In this document: piece by piece, positions 1 to 7,585 of the stretch | Layout of the letters: each line of letters begins with the position of its first letter | How positions within the stretch are numbered: the first letter of the stretch is position 1 | From: Ligilactobacillus sp900765635 | GTDB taxonomy: Bacteria > Bacillota > Bacilli > Lactobacillales > Lactobacillaceae | Assembly: GCF_949152225.1 (NCBI RefSeq) | Contig: NZ_CASCJC010000001.1 | Coordinates: 1,612,001-1,676,000 of the forward strand | Direction: 5' to 3' | Length of the DNA stretch: 64,000 nucleotides | Notes under the pieces: model-generated | What the model was told of the DNA's origin: nothing | The model's input: the letters and a program-made list of their open reading frames with translations, nothing else | The model's database searches: none | Position numbers and translations under genes: made by a program

Positions 1-1176
1 AGCTTCATCTTCTGGTGCATGTAACACATCCAAAATAATCTGCGCTACTTCACGACAATCATCTTCTTTAAAGCCACGTGTCGTAATCGCTGCAGTTCCT
101 AAACGAATACCACTCGTCTTAAATGGACTTAACGTTTCAAATGGAATCGCATTTTTGTTAACTGTAATATTAACTGCATCTAAGACTTTTTCAGCTTGTT
201 TACCGTTTAGTCCTGTCGCCAAGACTTCTAATAATAACAGATGATTATCGGTCCCACCAGAAACTAAACGCACCTTTTCATCTTTAGCAAACACTCCGAC
301 CATGGCTTTCATATTTGCTAAAATTTGACGACAATAATCCTTAAATTCTGGCGCTAGAGCTTCCTTAAAAGCAACTGCTTTTCCAGCAATCACATGTTCT
401 AACGGACCACCTTGCAAACCTGGGAAAATTGCACTATCAATCTTTTTGGAAAGCTGTTCATCATTGGTCAAAATCAAGCCTCCACGCGGACCACGCAAAG
501 TCTTGTGTGTAGTTGTAGTAACCACATCAGCATAAGGCATTGGATTTGGATGCACACCAGCAGCTACTAACCCAGCGATATGTGCCATATCTACCATCAA
601 TTTGGCACCAACACTATCTGCAATTTCTCTAAATTTCTTAAAATCAATAATACGTGGATACGCACTAGCTCCGGCAACAATCAGGTCAGGATGACATTTT
701 TGGGCTATTTGAACAATTTCTTCGTAATCAAGACATTCATCTTCTTGATTAACTTTATAACCAACAAAATTATATGTTTTACCACTAAAATTAACCGGCG
801 AGCCATGAGTTAAGTGTCCCCCAGCTGACAAATCCATTCCTAAAATTGTCGCTCCTGGATTCACTAACGCAACATAAGCAGCTGCATTGGCTTGTGAACC
901 AGAATGTGGTTGAACATTAGCAAATTTCGCACCAAACAATGCTTTAGCACGTTCAATCGCCAAATTCTCAACCTCATCGACGCATTGGCAGCCACCATAA
1001 TAACGCCGTCTTGGATAGCCTTCTGCATATTTGTTAGTCAACACACTTCCTTGAGCCGCTAAAACAGCTGGCGATACAATGTTTTCTGAAGCAATCAATT
1101 CAATGTTGGCTTGTTGGCGTTGCTCTTCTTTAGCAATTGCCCCCCATAATTGTGGATCAAATTCTTTAAAATCCAT
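1..1176 (-). CDS. glyA: Serine hydroxymethyltransferase (3' end outside window)
   Basis: PLP enzyme that interconverts serine and glycine while loading one-carbon units onto tetrahydrofolate in the cytoplasm. The reading frame is open from the ATG at 1176 to the window edge, 392 codons; the family is about 410-420 residues, so roughly 20-25 C-terminal residues are missing only because the window ends. The PLP-lysine motif THKTLRGPRGG is present, with Lys near residue 225. The start MDFKEFDPQLWGAI is preceded by an AAAGGATGG ribosome site. The last visible residues (VLHAPEDEA) match the usual C-terminal region. Monocistronic as far as visible. Confidence 0.97.
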   Translation of the reverse strand, partial: MDFKEFDPQLWGAIAKEEQRQQANIELIASENIVSPAVLAAQGSVLTNKYAEGYPRRRYYGGCQCVDEVENLAIERAKALFGAKFANVQPHSGSQANAAAYVALVNPGATILGMDLSAGGHLTHGSPVNFSGKTYNFVGYKVNQEDECLDYEEIVQIAQKCHPDLIVAGASAYPRIIDFKKFREIADSVGAKLMVDMAHIAGLVAAGVHPNPMPYADVVTTTTHKTLRGPRGGLILTNDEQLSKKIDSAIFPGLQGGPLEHVIAGKAVAFKEALAPEFKDYCRQILANMKAMVGVFAKDEKVRLVSGGTDNHLLLLEVLATGLNGKQAEKVLDAVNITVNKNAIPFETLSPFKTSGIRLGTAAITTRGFKEDDCREVAQIILDVLHAPEDEA

Positions 1177-1263
1177 CTTAACACCATCCTTTATTTGCTT
1201 TTGACGTGGTTTAACTTCATTATACATTGCGAACAATTTTTCTTCCAGTCTAAAAATAGTTTG

Positions 1264-2178
1264 TTATTTAGTCAACAAACTATACACCGCTCCAATTAAA
1301 CCTGCATCATTTCCTGATTGCGCAAATTTAAGCGATGCACTAGGAAGGTCTTTGATACCTTTATGATTATGCAAATAGTGTTCGTATGCTACGGTAATAT
1401 CTGCCCTAAATGTTTCATTGGCACTGACTGCTCCACCTAAAACAACAACTTCAGGATCAAAGGCCGTCACAAGATTAAAAATACCTTTACTTAACATCAT
1501 CAAATAATGTTGCATCACACTTTTAGCTGGTTCTAACCCCTCTTTAGCTTCAATAAAAATTTGACGCGCATCGGTTTGTGGCTGAGAATTACCTTTTGCT
1601 AAATCATACAAACGCGTCAACCCTAGCACGGTTGCACCATGAAAGTTCAAACTACCATATTCCAAGTCATCTGGATCATCTTGTTGCGTCATCAACGCCC
1701 ACCCAAACTCACCAGCATGACCATTGGCACCTCGATAAATTTGACCGTTGATGATGATTCCACCACCAACCCCGGTTCCTAAAACTAAAGCTAAATAATT
1801 TTGACATCCCTTAGCTGCACCAAACCACCCTTCTGCCAAAGCAGCTGCATTAGCATCGTTTTCTACTGTTACAGGCAACTTAAATTTTTGTTCTAAATAT
1901 TCTTTTAAGTTCGCTCCATATAGACAAGCAATCGCTCCGGCCGTTTGCATATAACCATCTGCCTTGATTACACCAGGTGCACTAATACCAATTCCTAAGA
2001 TTTCATTTTCTTGTTGGTAGTCCTGCACAATTTGTTCTAGACTGGCTAAAATTTCGTCTTTACTTTGTGCCGTTTTGACACTTCCTTTAGCACTTACCTT
2101 GCCTTTTTTATCGACCAAACCATACTTGATACTCGTACCACCCATATCAATTCCTATGTAATATTGTTGCATTATCAT
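1264..2178 (-). CDS. ROK-family sugar kinase lacking the zinc motif
   Basis: Cytoplasmic ATP-dependent sugar kinase of the ROK family, 304 aa. Visible: the N-terminal phosphate loop DMGGTSIKYG (residues 11-20), the catalytic ND pair in VENDANAAALAEG (107-108), the glycine-rich GTGVGGG (134-140) and GHAGEFGW (153-160). The CxCGxxGC zinc motif of many ROK glucokinases and repressors is absent; the stretch after GHAGEFGW carries DDPDDLEYG instead. That resembles the beta-glucoside kinase or fructokinase-like subgroup, so 'glucokinase' would be over-specific. There is no N-terminal HTH, so it is not a repressor. Starts at Met1 or Met3 are both possible; GAAAGGAAAAG lies just upstream. Substrate unknown. 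Confidence 0.88.
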   Translation of the reverse strand: MIMQQYYIGIDMGGTSIKYGLVDKKGKVSAKGSVKTAQSKDEILASLEQIVQDYQQENEILGIGISAPGVIKADGYMQTAGAIACLYGANLKEYLEQKFKLPVTVENDANAAALAEGWFGAAKGCQNYLALVLGTGVGGGIIINGQIYRGANGHAGEFGWALMTQQDDPDDLEYGSLNFHGATVLGLTRLYDLAKGNSQPQTDARQIFIEAKEGLEPAKSVMQHYLMMLSKGIFNLVTAFDPEVVVLGGAVSANETFRADITVAYEHYLHNHKGIKDLPSASLKFAQSGNDAGLIGAVYSLLTK

Positions 2179-2301
2179 CTTTTCCTTTCACATATTAAAC
2201 TCTCAACACAATTTTATAAAAATGTTTTCTAAATAACAATCCTAAACTAAGACCTGGTATTTGTTTCTAGAAAAATCTCTCCGTTTCACATTTGGTACAA
2301 G

Positions 2302-2329
2302 TTGACACCGCTCTTTAGCAAGATATACA
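2302..2329 (+). promoter_or_regulatory. Sigma-A type promoter of the 67-aa membrane protein gene
   Basis: TTGACA at 2302-2307 and TATACA at 2324-2329 with 16-nt spacing, 38 bases before the start codon at 2367. A good housekeeping promoter by eye. Confidence 0.6.
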
Positions 2330-2366
2330 ATCTAAGAAAAAGCGTTACCAAAAGGAGCGAAATAAC

Positions 2367-2570
2367 ATGGACGCAATCTTTTCACAAGTTGTTGCTTTAA
2401 TGCTGATATTTTTTGGATTATATCAAATTTTCACAACTAAAAAGTATTTCACGCATATCAAACAAAAAGGCACTAAACAAACTTCTAAATTTGCAGCTTT
2501 AGCCGTCTACAATGGCTTCATCCTTGGTTTTATAATGATTATTGCTGGTATCAACATCATTTTCATGTAA
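2367..2570 (+). CDS. Small two-helix membrane protein, unknown function
   Basis: 67 aa. Two hydrophobic segments (about residues 7-22 and 46-66) flank a basic loop rich in Lys (TTKKYFTHIKQKGTKQTSK), giving a hairpin membrane topology. The ribosome site AAAGGAGCG lies 9 bases before the ATG, a clear promoter is at 2302-2329 and a strong terminator follows, so it is a genuine monocistronic gene although no family is recognised. Convergent with the deformylase gene. Confidence 0.7.
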   Translation: MDAIFSQVVALMLIFFGLYQIFTTKKYFTHIKQKGTKQTSKFAALAVYNGFILGFIMIIAGINIIFM

Positions 2571-2572
2571 AT

Positions 2573-2608
2573 AAACGGTCTAGACTCCTCAAGCCTAGAC
2601 CGTTTTTT
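2573..2608. terminator. Bidirectional intrinsic terminator
   Basis: Perfect 11-bp stem (2573-2583 with 2595-2605) with A-run and T-run on either side. It serves the small plus-strand gene and the minus-strand deformylase gene ending at 2607. Confidence 0.85.
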
Positions 2609-3017
2609 AAATCAAAATCCCTTCGCAATGATCGATTTCGTGTTGAATAATTTGTGCCAAAAAACCACTAAATTTTTGCGTATGTTCTTGAAAGTTTTGA
2701 TCCCAATAGCGAACCGTAATTTTTTGATAACGTGTAGTTTTTCTTTGGCCACTCAACGACAAGCAACCTTCTGTGGTTTGATAAGCTTCACTTTTTTGTA
2801 TAATCTCTGGATTAACTAAAGCCAATGCCAAAGGCCCTGCTTGACATACAATAATACGTTTGGTGCTGCCAATCATATTAGCAGCTAAACCAACACAACT
2901 AGCTTGATTAGCTCTTAGCGTATCTAACAAATCAATAATCACTTGTTTATCTGCTGGTGTTGCTTTTTGAGCCTTTTTAGCCAAGAAAAATTGATCATGA
3001 ATAATTTCTTTAATCAT
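2607..3017 (-). CDS. def: Peptide deformylase paralogue (short Gram-positive form)
   Basis: 136 aa, shorter than housekeeping deformylases (about 150-185 aa). The metal-binding motifs are present: EGCLS (83-87, Cys ligand) and HEIDH (126-130, two His ligands and the catalytic Glu). Motif I reads GLAANMIG (43-50), so the Gln usually found in GxGLAAxQ is replaced by Met. Short deformylases of this form occur widely in Firmicutes beside a canonical Def. It probably removes formyl groups from N-terminal Met or related peptides; activity and substrate are uncertain because of the altered motif. Confidence 0.85.
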   Translation of the reverse strand: MIKEIIHDQFFLAKKAQKATPADKQVIIDLLDTLRANQASCVGLAANMIGSTKRIIVCQAGPLALALVNPEIIQKSEAYQTTEGCLSLSGQRKTTRYQKITVRYWDQNFQEHTQKFSGFLAQIIQHEIDHCEGILI

Positions 3018-3092
3018 CTTTAACCTCCCATTCTAGCCTATTTAATTATAACAAAAACACTAGCCCCATTTTTTGTGGACTAGTGTTTTATT

Positions 3093-4001
3093 TTATTTAA
3101 CTATACCGATTAAATCCGTTATTTTTTGGCAATTATGGCGTGTCATGTAATCTTTGATACCTTCAACAACTTTAGGAGCTGCCAATGGATCAACAAAGTT
3201 TGCCGTGCCTATCGCAACTGCACTTGCACCAGCTAAGATAAATTCTAAAGCATCAGCGGCATTAGTAATGCCACCCATACCGATAATTGGTAAATCCACA
3301 CTATTAGCAACCTGATAAACCATCCGTAATGCCACTGGTTTAATAGCAGGGCCAGAAAGGCCACCTGTTTTATTGGCTAAAACAAAATTTTGACGTTCAA
3401 TGTCAATTTTCATTCCCGTCAAAGTATTAATCAAAGATAATGCATCGGCTCCTCCTGCCTGTGCTGCTTTAGCAGTTTCCGTAATGTCGGTAACATTTGG
3501 ACTAAGTTTCATGATAATTGGTTGTTTAGCAACTTTTTTGACTTCTTTAGTGATTTCTTCAACCGAACATGGATTTTGACCAAAGGCAATTCCGCCTTCT
3601 TTAACATTTGGACAAGAAATATTGATTTCAAGTAAATCAACACTTTCTTCATCTGCCAAGCGTTCAACTACTTCACAATAATCTTTTGTTGTTTTGCCAC
3701 AAACATTGACGATTACCTTGGTATCAAACTGTTTTAAAAATGGTAAATCACGTTTACAAAATACATCTACCCCAGGATTTTGTAAACCAACTGCATTTAG
3801 CATCCCTGCATGGGTTTCTGCAATACGTGGTGTATTATTACCAGGCCACGGCACATTAGCAACACCTTTAGTTACCACCGCTCCTAATTTCCCTAAATCA
3901 AAAAACTCACTATATTCTTGACCAGATCCAAAAGTCCCCGAAGCTGTCATCACCGGATTTTTCAATTCTACGCCAGCGATATTTACTGTTGTATCTATCA
4001 T
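3093..4001 (-). CDS. pyrD: Dihydroorotate dehydrogenase B, catalytic subunit
   Basis: 302 aa FMN enzyme of pyrimidine synthesis oxidising dihydroorotate to orotate. It is class 1B: the active-site Cys lies at residue 130 in NISCPNVKEGG, the substrate loop is NTPRIAETHAGMLNAVG and the phosphate-binding segments MGGITNAADALEF and AIGTANF are present. Its start overlaps the end of pyrK by 4 bases, as expected for partners of the PyrDB2-K2 heterotetramer, which passes electrons to NAD+. No other pyr gene is adjacent. Confidence 0.96.
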   Translation of the reverse strand: MIDTTVNIAGVELKNPVMTASGTFGSGQEYSEFFDLGKLGAVVTKGVANVPWPGNNTPRIAETHAGMLNAVGLQNPGVDVFCKRDLPFLKQFDTKVIVNVCGKTTKDYCEVVERLADEESVDLLEINISCPNVKEGGIAFGQNPCSVEEITKEVKKVAKQPIIMKLSPNVTDITETAKAAQAGGADALSLINTLTGMKIDIERQNFVLANKTGGLSGPAIKPVALRMVYQVANSVDLPIIGMGGITNAADALEFILAGASAVAIGTANFVDPLAAPKVVEGIKDYMTRHNCQKITDLIGIVK

Positions 4002-4789
4002 AGTTCTACCTCCGTTGCCAAGAATACCGGTCCGTCTTTGCAGACACGTTTATTTTTAACATGACTGTGTTCATCAAGAGACACACTTTGGCAAACGCAT
4101 GCTAAACAAGCACCGATTCCACAAGCCATTCGTTCTTCTAATGATAGGTAACACATCAAATCATGTTCTTTAGCATATGTCTGCAACGCTTTAAGCATCG
4201 GTGTTGGTCCACAAGCATACAGCAAATCCGCTTGAAGCGCATTTTGCTTAACAGCATCTAACACATTTCCTTTAGTACCTAAGCTACCATCTTCTGTAGC
4301 CAGATAAACTTCACCATATTGTTGGCATTCTTCAGCTAAGAAAACTTGATCACGATAACCTAAAACAAACATGACTTTTGCTTGTTGCTTAGCTAATTGT
4401 TTCCCTAATTCAAGCATCGGTGGAATTCCGATCCCGCCCCCAAACAACATAACACGTTTATCTTGGGTTCCTTCTATATTAAAACCATTACCTAATGGTC
4501 CAAAGATTTCTAAAGTATCATTAGCTTTTAGCATCGAAAATTCCTTGGTCCCTGCATTTGGTCCTGTCACCCGATAAACAACCCGGAGTAAGCCTTTTTG
4601 TGCATCAATCTCACATAAGCTAATCGGTCGCATCAACATCTTAGTTGCATCGTTTGGATACATTCCAATAAATTGTCCTGCCTGTGCTTGGCTTGCAATT
4701 TCTGGGCTTTTCAACCATATGCTGTAAACATCTGTTGCAAGTTGTTCTTGTGAAACGACTGTCGCTGTCAACTTATATTTTTGCGTCAT
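3998..4789 (-). CDS. pyrK: Dihydroorotate dehydrogenase B, FAD/[2Fe-2S] electron-transfer subunit
   Basis: 263 aa. FAD-binding domain with the RPISLCEI motif, NAD-binding domain with LFGGGIGIPPM, and a C-terminal [2Fe-2S] site with Cys 223, 228, 231 and 250 in ACGIGACLAC...VCKDGPVF. It carries electrons from the PyrD FMN to NAD+. First gene of the pyrK-pyrD pair, preceded by GGAGGC 9 bases before the ATG and by an extended -10 promoter at 4840-4848. No PyrR-type attenuator was recognised in its short leader. Confidence 0.96.
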   Translation of the reverse strand: MTQKYKLTATVVSQEQLATDVYSIWLKSPEIASQAQAGQFIGMYPNDATKMLMRPISLCEIDAQKGLLRVVYRVTGPNAGTKEFSMLKANDTLEIFGPLGNGFNIEGTQDKRVMLFGGGIGIPPMLELGKQLAKQQAKVMFVLGYRDQVFLAEECQQYGEVYLATEDGSLGTKGNVLDAVKQNALQADLLYACGPTPMLKALQTYAKEHDLMCYLSLEERMACGIGACLACVCQSVSLDEHSHVKNKRVCKDGPVFLATEVEL

Positions 4790-4839
4790 GAATGACTTGC
4801 CTCCATTAAATTTTATTAATAGCTGTTTGCTCAGTATTT

Positions 4840-4848
4840 ATTATAGCA
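4840..4848 (-). promoter_or_regulatory. Extended -10 promoter of pyrK
   Basis: On the minus strand TGC-TATAAT (extended -10). A weak TTGTAA lies 19 bases upstream. The leader to the pyrK ATG is about 45 bases. Confidence 0.6.
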
Positions 4849-5062
4849 GATGCTTGCTAGAACGTTACAAGAAATTACAAAGTTTAAGTTTAAAGAAAAA
4901 TATCTTTGTGTTATTTCAAAATATTTTTTCTAAATAAAACTTGAATTTCATTATAGCTATAAGTCATTAACCCTCTTAACATTTCCTAGTAAAATAAACA
5001 ATTTTATCACAACTAGCCTTATTTTTACGTTATTTGCAGCTATAATCAACACAATACTACAC

Positions 5063-5105
5063 AAAAAAGCAGCCCTAAAGCCCTATTTCTAGAGCTTTGC
5101 TAGCT
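5063..5105 (-). terminator. Terminator of the sulfatase gene
   Basis: On the minus strand AAAGCTCTA pairs with TAGGGCTTT (with a G-U pair) around a GAAA loop, with flanking AGTAGC/GCTGCT pairing and then a run of six T. It lies just after the sulfatase stop at 5115. Confidence 0.7.
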
Positions 5106-5114
5106 ACTTTAATT

Positions 5115-6566
5115 TTATTTTGCAAAGTCTAAAGTTGCTTTAACTTGACTTACATCGCGTTTGACTAAAACCCCATCTTCAACGAAGCCTTCTTCACGGT
5201 CTTTTAGATAAACAGCCATCTTCTGTTTAAAATCTGCAATCAAATCTTGATACTTAGTTTCTGCAATCAAATTATTTTGTTCATTTGGATCAGCTTGCAG
5301 GTCAAAGAGTTGGTATTCATCACGCACGCTAAACCAGATAAACTTCCAGTGTTTCGTCAAGATAAATTGGCTAGAATCTACACCTAAACAGTGTTCACCG
5401 TGAATTTCATCACGCCAGTTTGAATCTGCCTTTTTTAGCAACGGTGCAATGTTTTGGCCATCGACTTTCACATCTTTATCTAAAATCATCTGTGCTAATG
5501 AAGGATAAATGTCTTGTAACTTAATGAGTTCATCGACTTGGTGGCGCTTGATATCTAAAATATTTCCCGGGTCATAAATAAAAGATGGCACATGAATGCT
5601 TCCTTGATAAGGATAACCTTTTCTAAACAAATAATGCTCGCCTAACTGATCACCATGATCGGAAACCAACCAAATAACCGTATTTTTATCTAAACCAAAT
5701 TCTTTAAACGCCGTCAAAAAACGACTAATCTGATGATCAATATGTGTGACTAAGCCAAGATAAGCGGCTACCATTCTTTTTTGATCATCTTCTTTTAACT
5801 TACCTTTTAAAGCATATAAACTTGGTACCTGCTCGCTTAATTTTTCCCAATTACCAATATGCAAGTCGATGTCTTTTAAGCGTTCCATATACATATCAAA
5901 ATAATACTTCGGTGGATCTAGCGGTGCATGTGGCTTTTCAAATGACATCTTTAAGAAAAATGGTACAGTTGGATCACGACGACTTAAAAATTTAATCGAC
6001 TCACTTACAACCCAGTTTGTTGGATGCAACATTTCATCAAACATAAACGGACGCGCCTGCCATGAATTACAATTCATCCCATCATCAATCAAGTCTGCTT
6101 GGCTACCCAATTCTTGTTTCAAGTCAGCTAAATAATCACTATGATATTCAAATTGTGTCCCATAGCTATTGAAATATTTGCGATTTACATGTAAATAACC
6201 ATCATGTAATAAAACATTGTCAAACCCTAGACGTTTTCTTGCAGGATAAACATGCATTTTCCCTATACATTGAGTTTGATACCCTGCATCTTTAAAGGTT
6301 TGCGCAATTGTTTGTTGATAATTCCAAGCAACTTCATCTTCATATCCAACTCGTCCTCTATGTTCTTGATCAAGCCCTGTCAATAAAGCAGCACGTGCCG
6401 GAACACATGTTGGTACACTTGAATATGCATTTGTAAAGTTGCACCCCTCGCTAGCCATCATATCTAACGTTGGCGTACTTACAAAATGATAGCGATCATT
6501 TAATGATAATGCTTCATAGCGCATCTGATCAACTACCATCAATATCACATTTGCCTGCTTGATCAT
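5115..6566 (-). CDS. Type I (formylglycine) sulfatase
   Basis: 483 aa from the ATG at 6566; that start has GAAAGGAG 7 bases upstream, while the longer TTG start at 6584 overlaps this ribosome site. Alkaline-phosphatase-fold arylsulfatase: the signature CVPAR with Cys54 is the residue oxidised to formylglycine; further motifs are LMVVDQMRYEAL, GKMHVYP and SDHGDQLGEHY for metal and sulfate binding. No signal peptide, so it should act on imported sulfated sugars in the cytoplasm. It follows a PTS IID remnant by about 20 bases, suggesting a former PTS-sulfatase operon, and the maturase for the Cys-type motif lies 1 kb away on the other strand. Substrate unknown; an amino-sugar or galactosyl sulfate would fit the PTS class. 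Confidence 0.93.
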   Translation of the reverse strand: MIKQANVILMVVDQMRYEALSLNDRYHFVSTPTLDMMASEGCNFTNAYSSVPTCVPARAALLTGLDQEHRGRVGYEDEVAWNYQQTIAQTFKDAGYQTQCIGKMHVYPARKRLGFDNVLLHDGYLHVNRKYFNSYGTQFEYHSDYLADLKQELGSQADLIDDGMNCNSWQARPFMFDEMLHPTNWVVSESIKFLSRRDPTVPFFLKMSFEKPHAPLDPPKYYFDMYMERLKDIDLHIGNWEKLSEQVPSLYALKGKLKEDDQKRMVAAYLGLVTHIDHQISRFLTAFKEFGLDKNTVIWLVSDHGDQLGEHYLFRKGYPYQGSIHVPSFIYDPGNILDIKRHQVDELIKLQDIYPSLAQMILDKDVKVDGQNIAPLLKKADSNWRDEIHGEHCLGVDSSQFILTKHWKFIWFSVRDEYQLFDLQADPNEQNNLIAETKYQDLIADFKQKMAVYLKDREEGFVEDGVLVKRDVSQVKATLDFAK

Positions 6567-6587
6567 TTTGTTTACTCCTTTCAACTT

Positions 6588-6785
6588 TTATCCTACTGCT
6601 AAAATCTTGCAACTATACATAATAATAGACAAAATCAAAAAAATCCAAATAACTTTAGTAGAATTTAATTTTTTAAAACTTAATAACCAATATGCCAATG
6701 CTACCAAAATAATTGGAACCAAAGAAGGCGTTAATTGATCAAAAATATCTTTTTGAATACTTAAAGACTTTTTACCAATAGTCAA
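6588..6785 (-). pseudogene. 3' remnant of a mannose-family PTS IID component gene
   Basis: The 65 residues starting LTIGKKSLSIQKDIFDQ and continuing PSLVPIILVALAYWLLSFKKLNSTK with a final hydrophobic helix look like the last fifth of a PTS mannose/fructose/N-acetylgalactosamine IID protein (normally about 270-300 aa). The rest is gone. No proper start codon exists; the nearest is a TTG with no ribosome site, and upstream sequence switches to the coding strand of a LacI-type gene near 6785-6792. It precedes the sulfatase in the same orientation, so it probably marks the former operon neighbour. Confidence 0.72.
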
Positions 6786-6788
6786 GTT

Positions 6789-7436
6789 AAATGGTTCGGA
6801 GAATTCAACAAAGAAAATATGCCTTTACTTGTTAATGTAAAAAAATCTCTAGTCGTTATAAATCAAAATACAATGAAATATGGTATTAGTTGTATAACAG
6901 CCGACTATTCTTCACCGGTCAAAGAAATAATTTCTTATTTTAAAGAACATAATCACCAACAAATCGGTTTAATTGATGGTATCTCAAATAGTCATAATAA
7001 ACGCGACTTCTTAGATCCAAGGTCTATCATTTTTAGAGAAGAATTACAAAAAAACAATGAATTAGATGAAAAATTAATTTTTACAGGTGATTTTTCGATT
7101 GAAAGTGGCTATCAAGCAATGAAAACAGCGATTGAAACTTTAGGACCTAATTTGCCTACTGCTTTTTTTGCCATTAGCGACACAATGGCTTTAGGGGCTT
7201 TACGGGCATTAAATGAAGCTCAGATATCTGTCCCAGACGATATCAGTATCATCGGTTTTGGTGACTTAGAAGTTGGACAATACTTCTCACCTAGCCTTAG
7301 CACCGTCCAACTTTCAAAAAGACAAATGGGGACGCTTGGGGCAATGACATTACAAAATATCATGAATGGCATTCAAACTGATCCTATCAATATCGTAACG
7401 GCCACAAAATTAGTTATTAGAGAAAGTAGTAAATAG
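6789..7436 (+). pseudogene. LacI-family regulator remnant without its DNA-binding domain
   Basis: From the ATG at 6819 there are 205 aa, and LacI-like sequence seems to continue upstream to about 6789 (WFGEFNKEN...). It covers the C-terminal two thirds of a LacI/GalR sensor: LVVINQN, HQQIGLIDGI, the ISDTMALGALRALNEA segment and the DDISIIGFGD motif. The N-terminal HTH and hinge (about 110-120 residues) are missing, so it cannot act as a normal repressor. The 5' end abuts the PTS IID remnant, consistent with one deletion that removed the regulator head and most of the PTS genes. Confidence 0.82.
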
Positions 7437-7538
7437 TAAAAAATAATCACTAGTAAATTTAAACTATCCATAATTAACATGGTAAAAGTTTATATCCCCA
7501 TAAATTACTAGAATAGTACAAAATTCAAAGAAAGGAAC

Positions 7539-7573
7539 TTGTCAAAACTAGTATTATTGCTGTTTTTTGACAA
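7539..7573 (+). promoter_or_regulatory. Hairpin between ribosome site and start codon of the maturase gene
   Basis: TTGTCAAAA at 7539-7547 pairs perfectly with TTTTGACAA at 7565-7573. It lies between a good GAAAGGA site (7529-7535) and the ATG at 7586, whose immediate upstream has no clear Shine-Dalgarno. It could bring the distant ribosome site close to the start or hide it; it could instead be an operator. Confidence 0.4.
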
Positions 7574-7585
7574 CGGTGTGACGCA

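Larger units (their letters stand above)
4790..5114. other. Intergenic region between pyrK and the sulfatase gene
   Basis: 325 bases without a gene. It holds the pyrK promoter near 4840-4848 and, at 5063-5105, the terminator of the upstream sulfatase gene. The AT-rich middle (about 4870-5060) shows no ORF with a ribosome site and no recognised RNA. Confidence 0.6.

Noticed and set aside
4790..4860. PyrR attenuator before pyrK
   Set aside because: No PyrR-binding consensus or terminator/antiterminator pair in the short leader.
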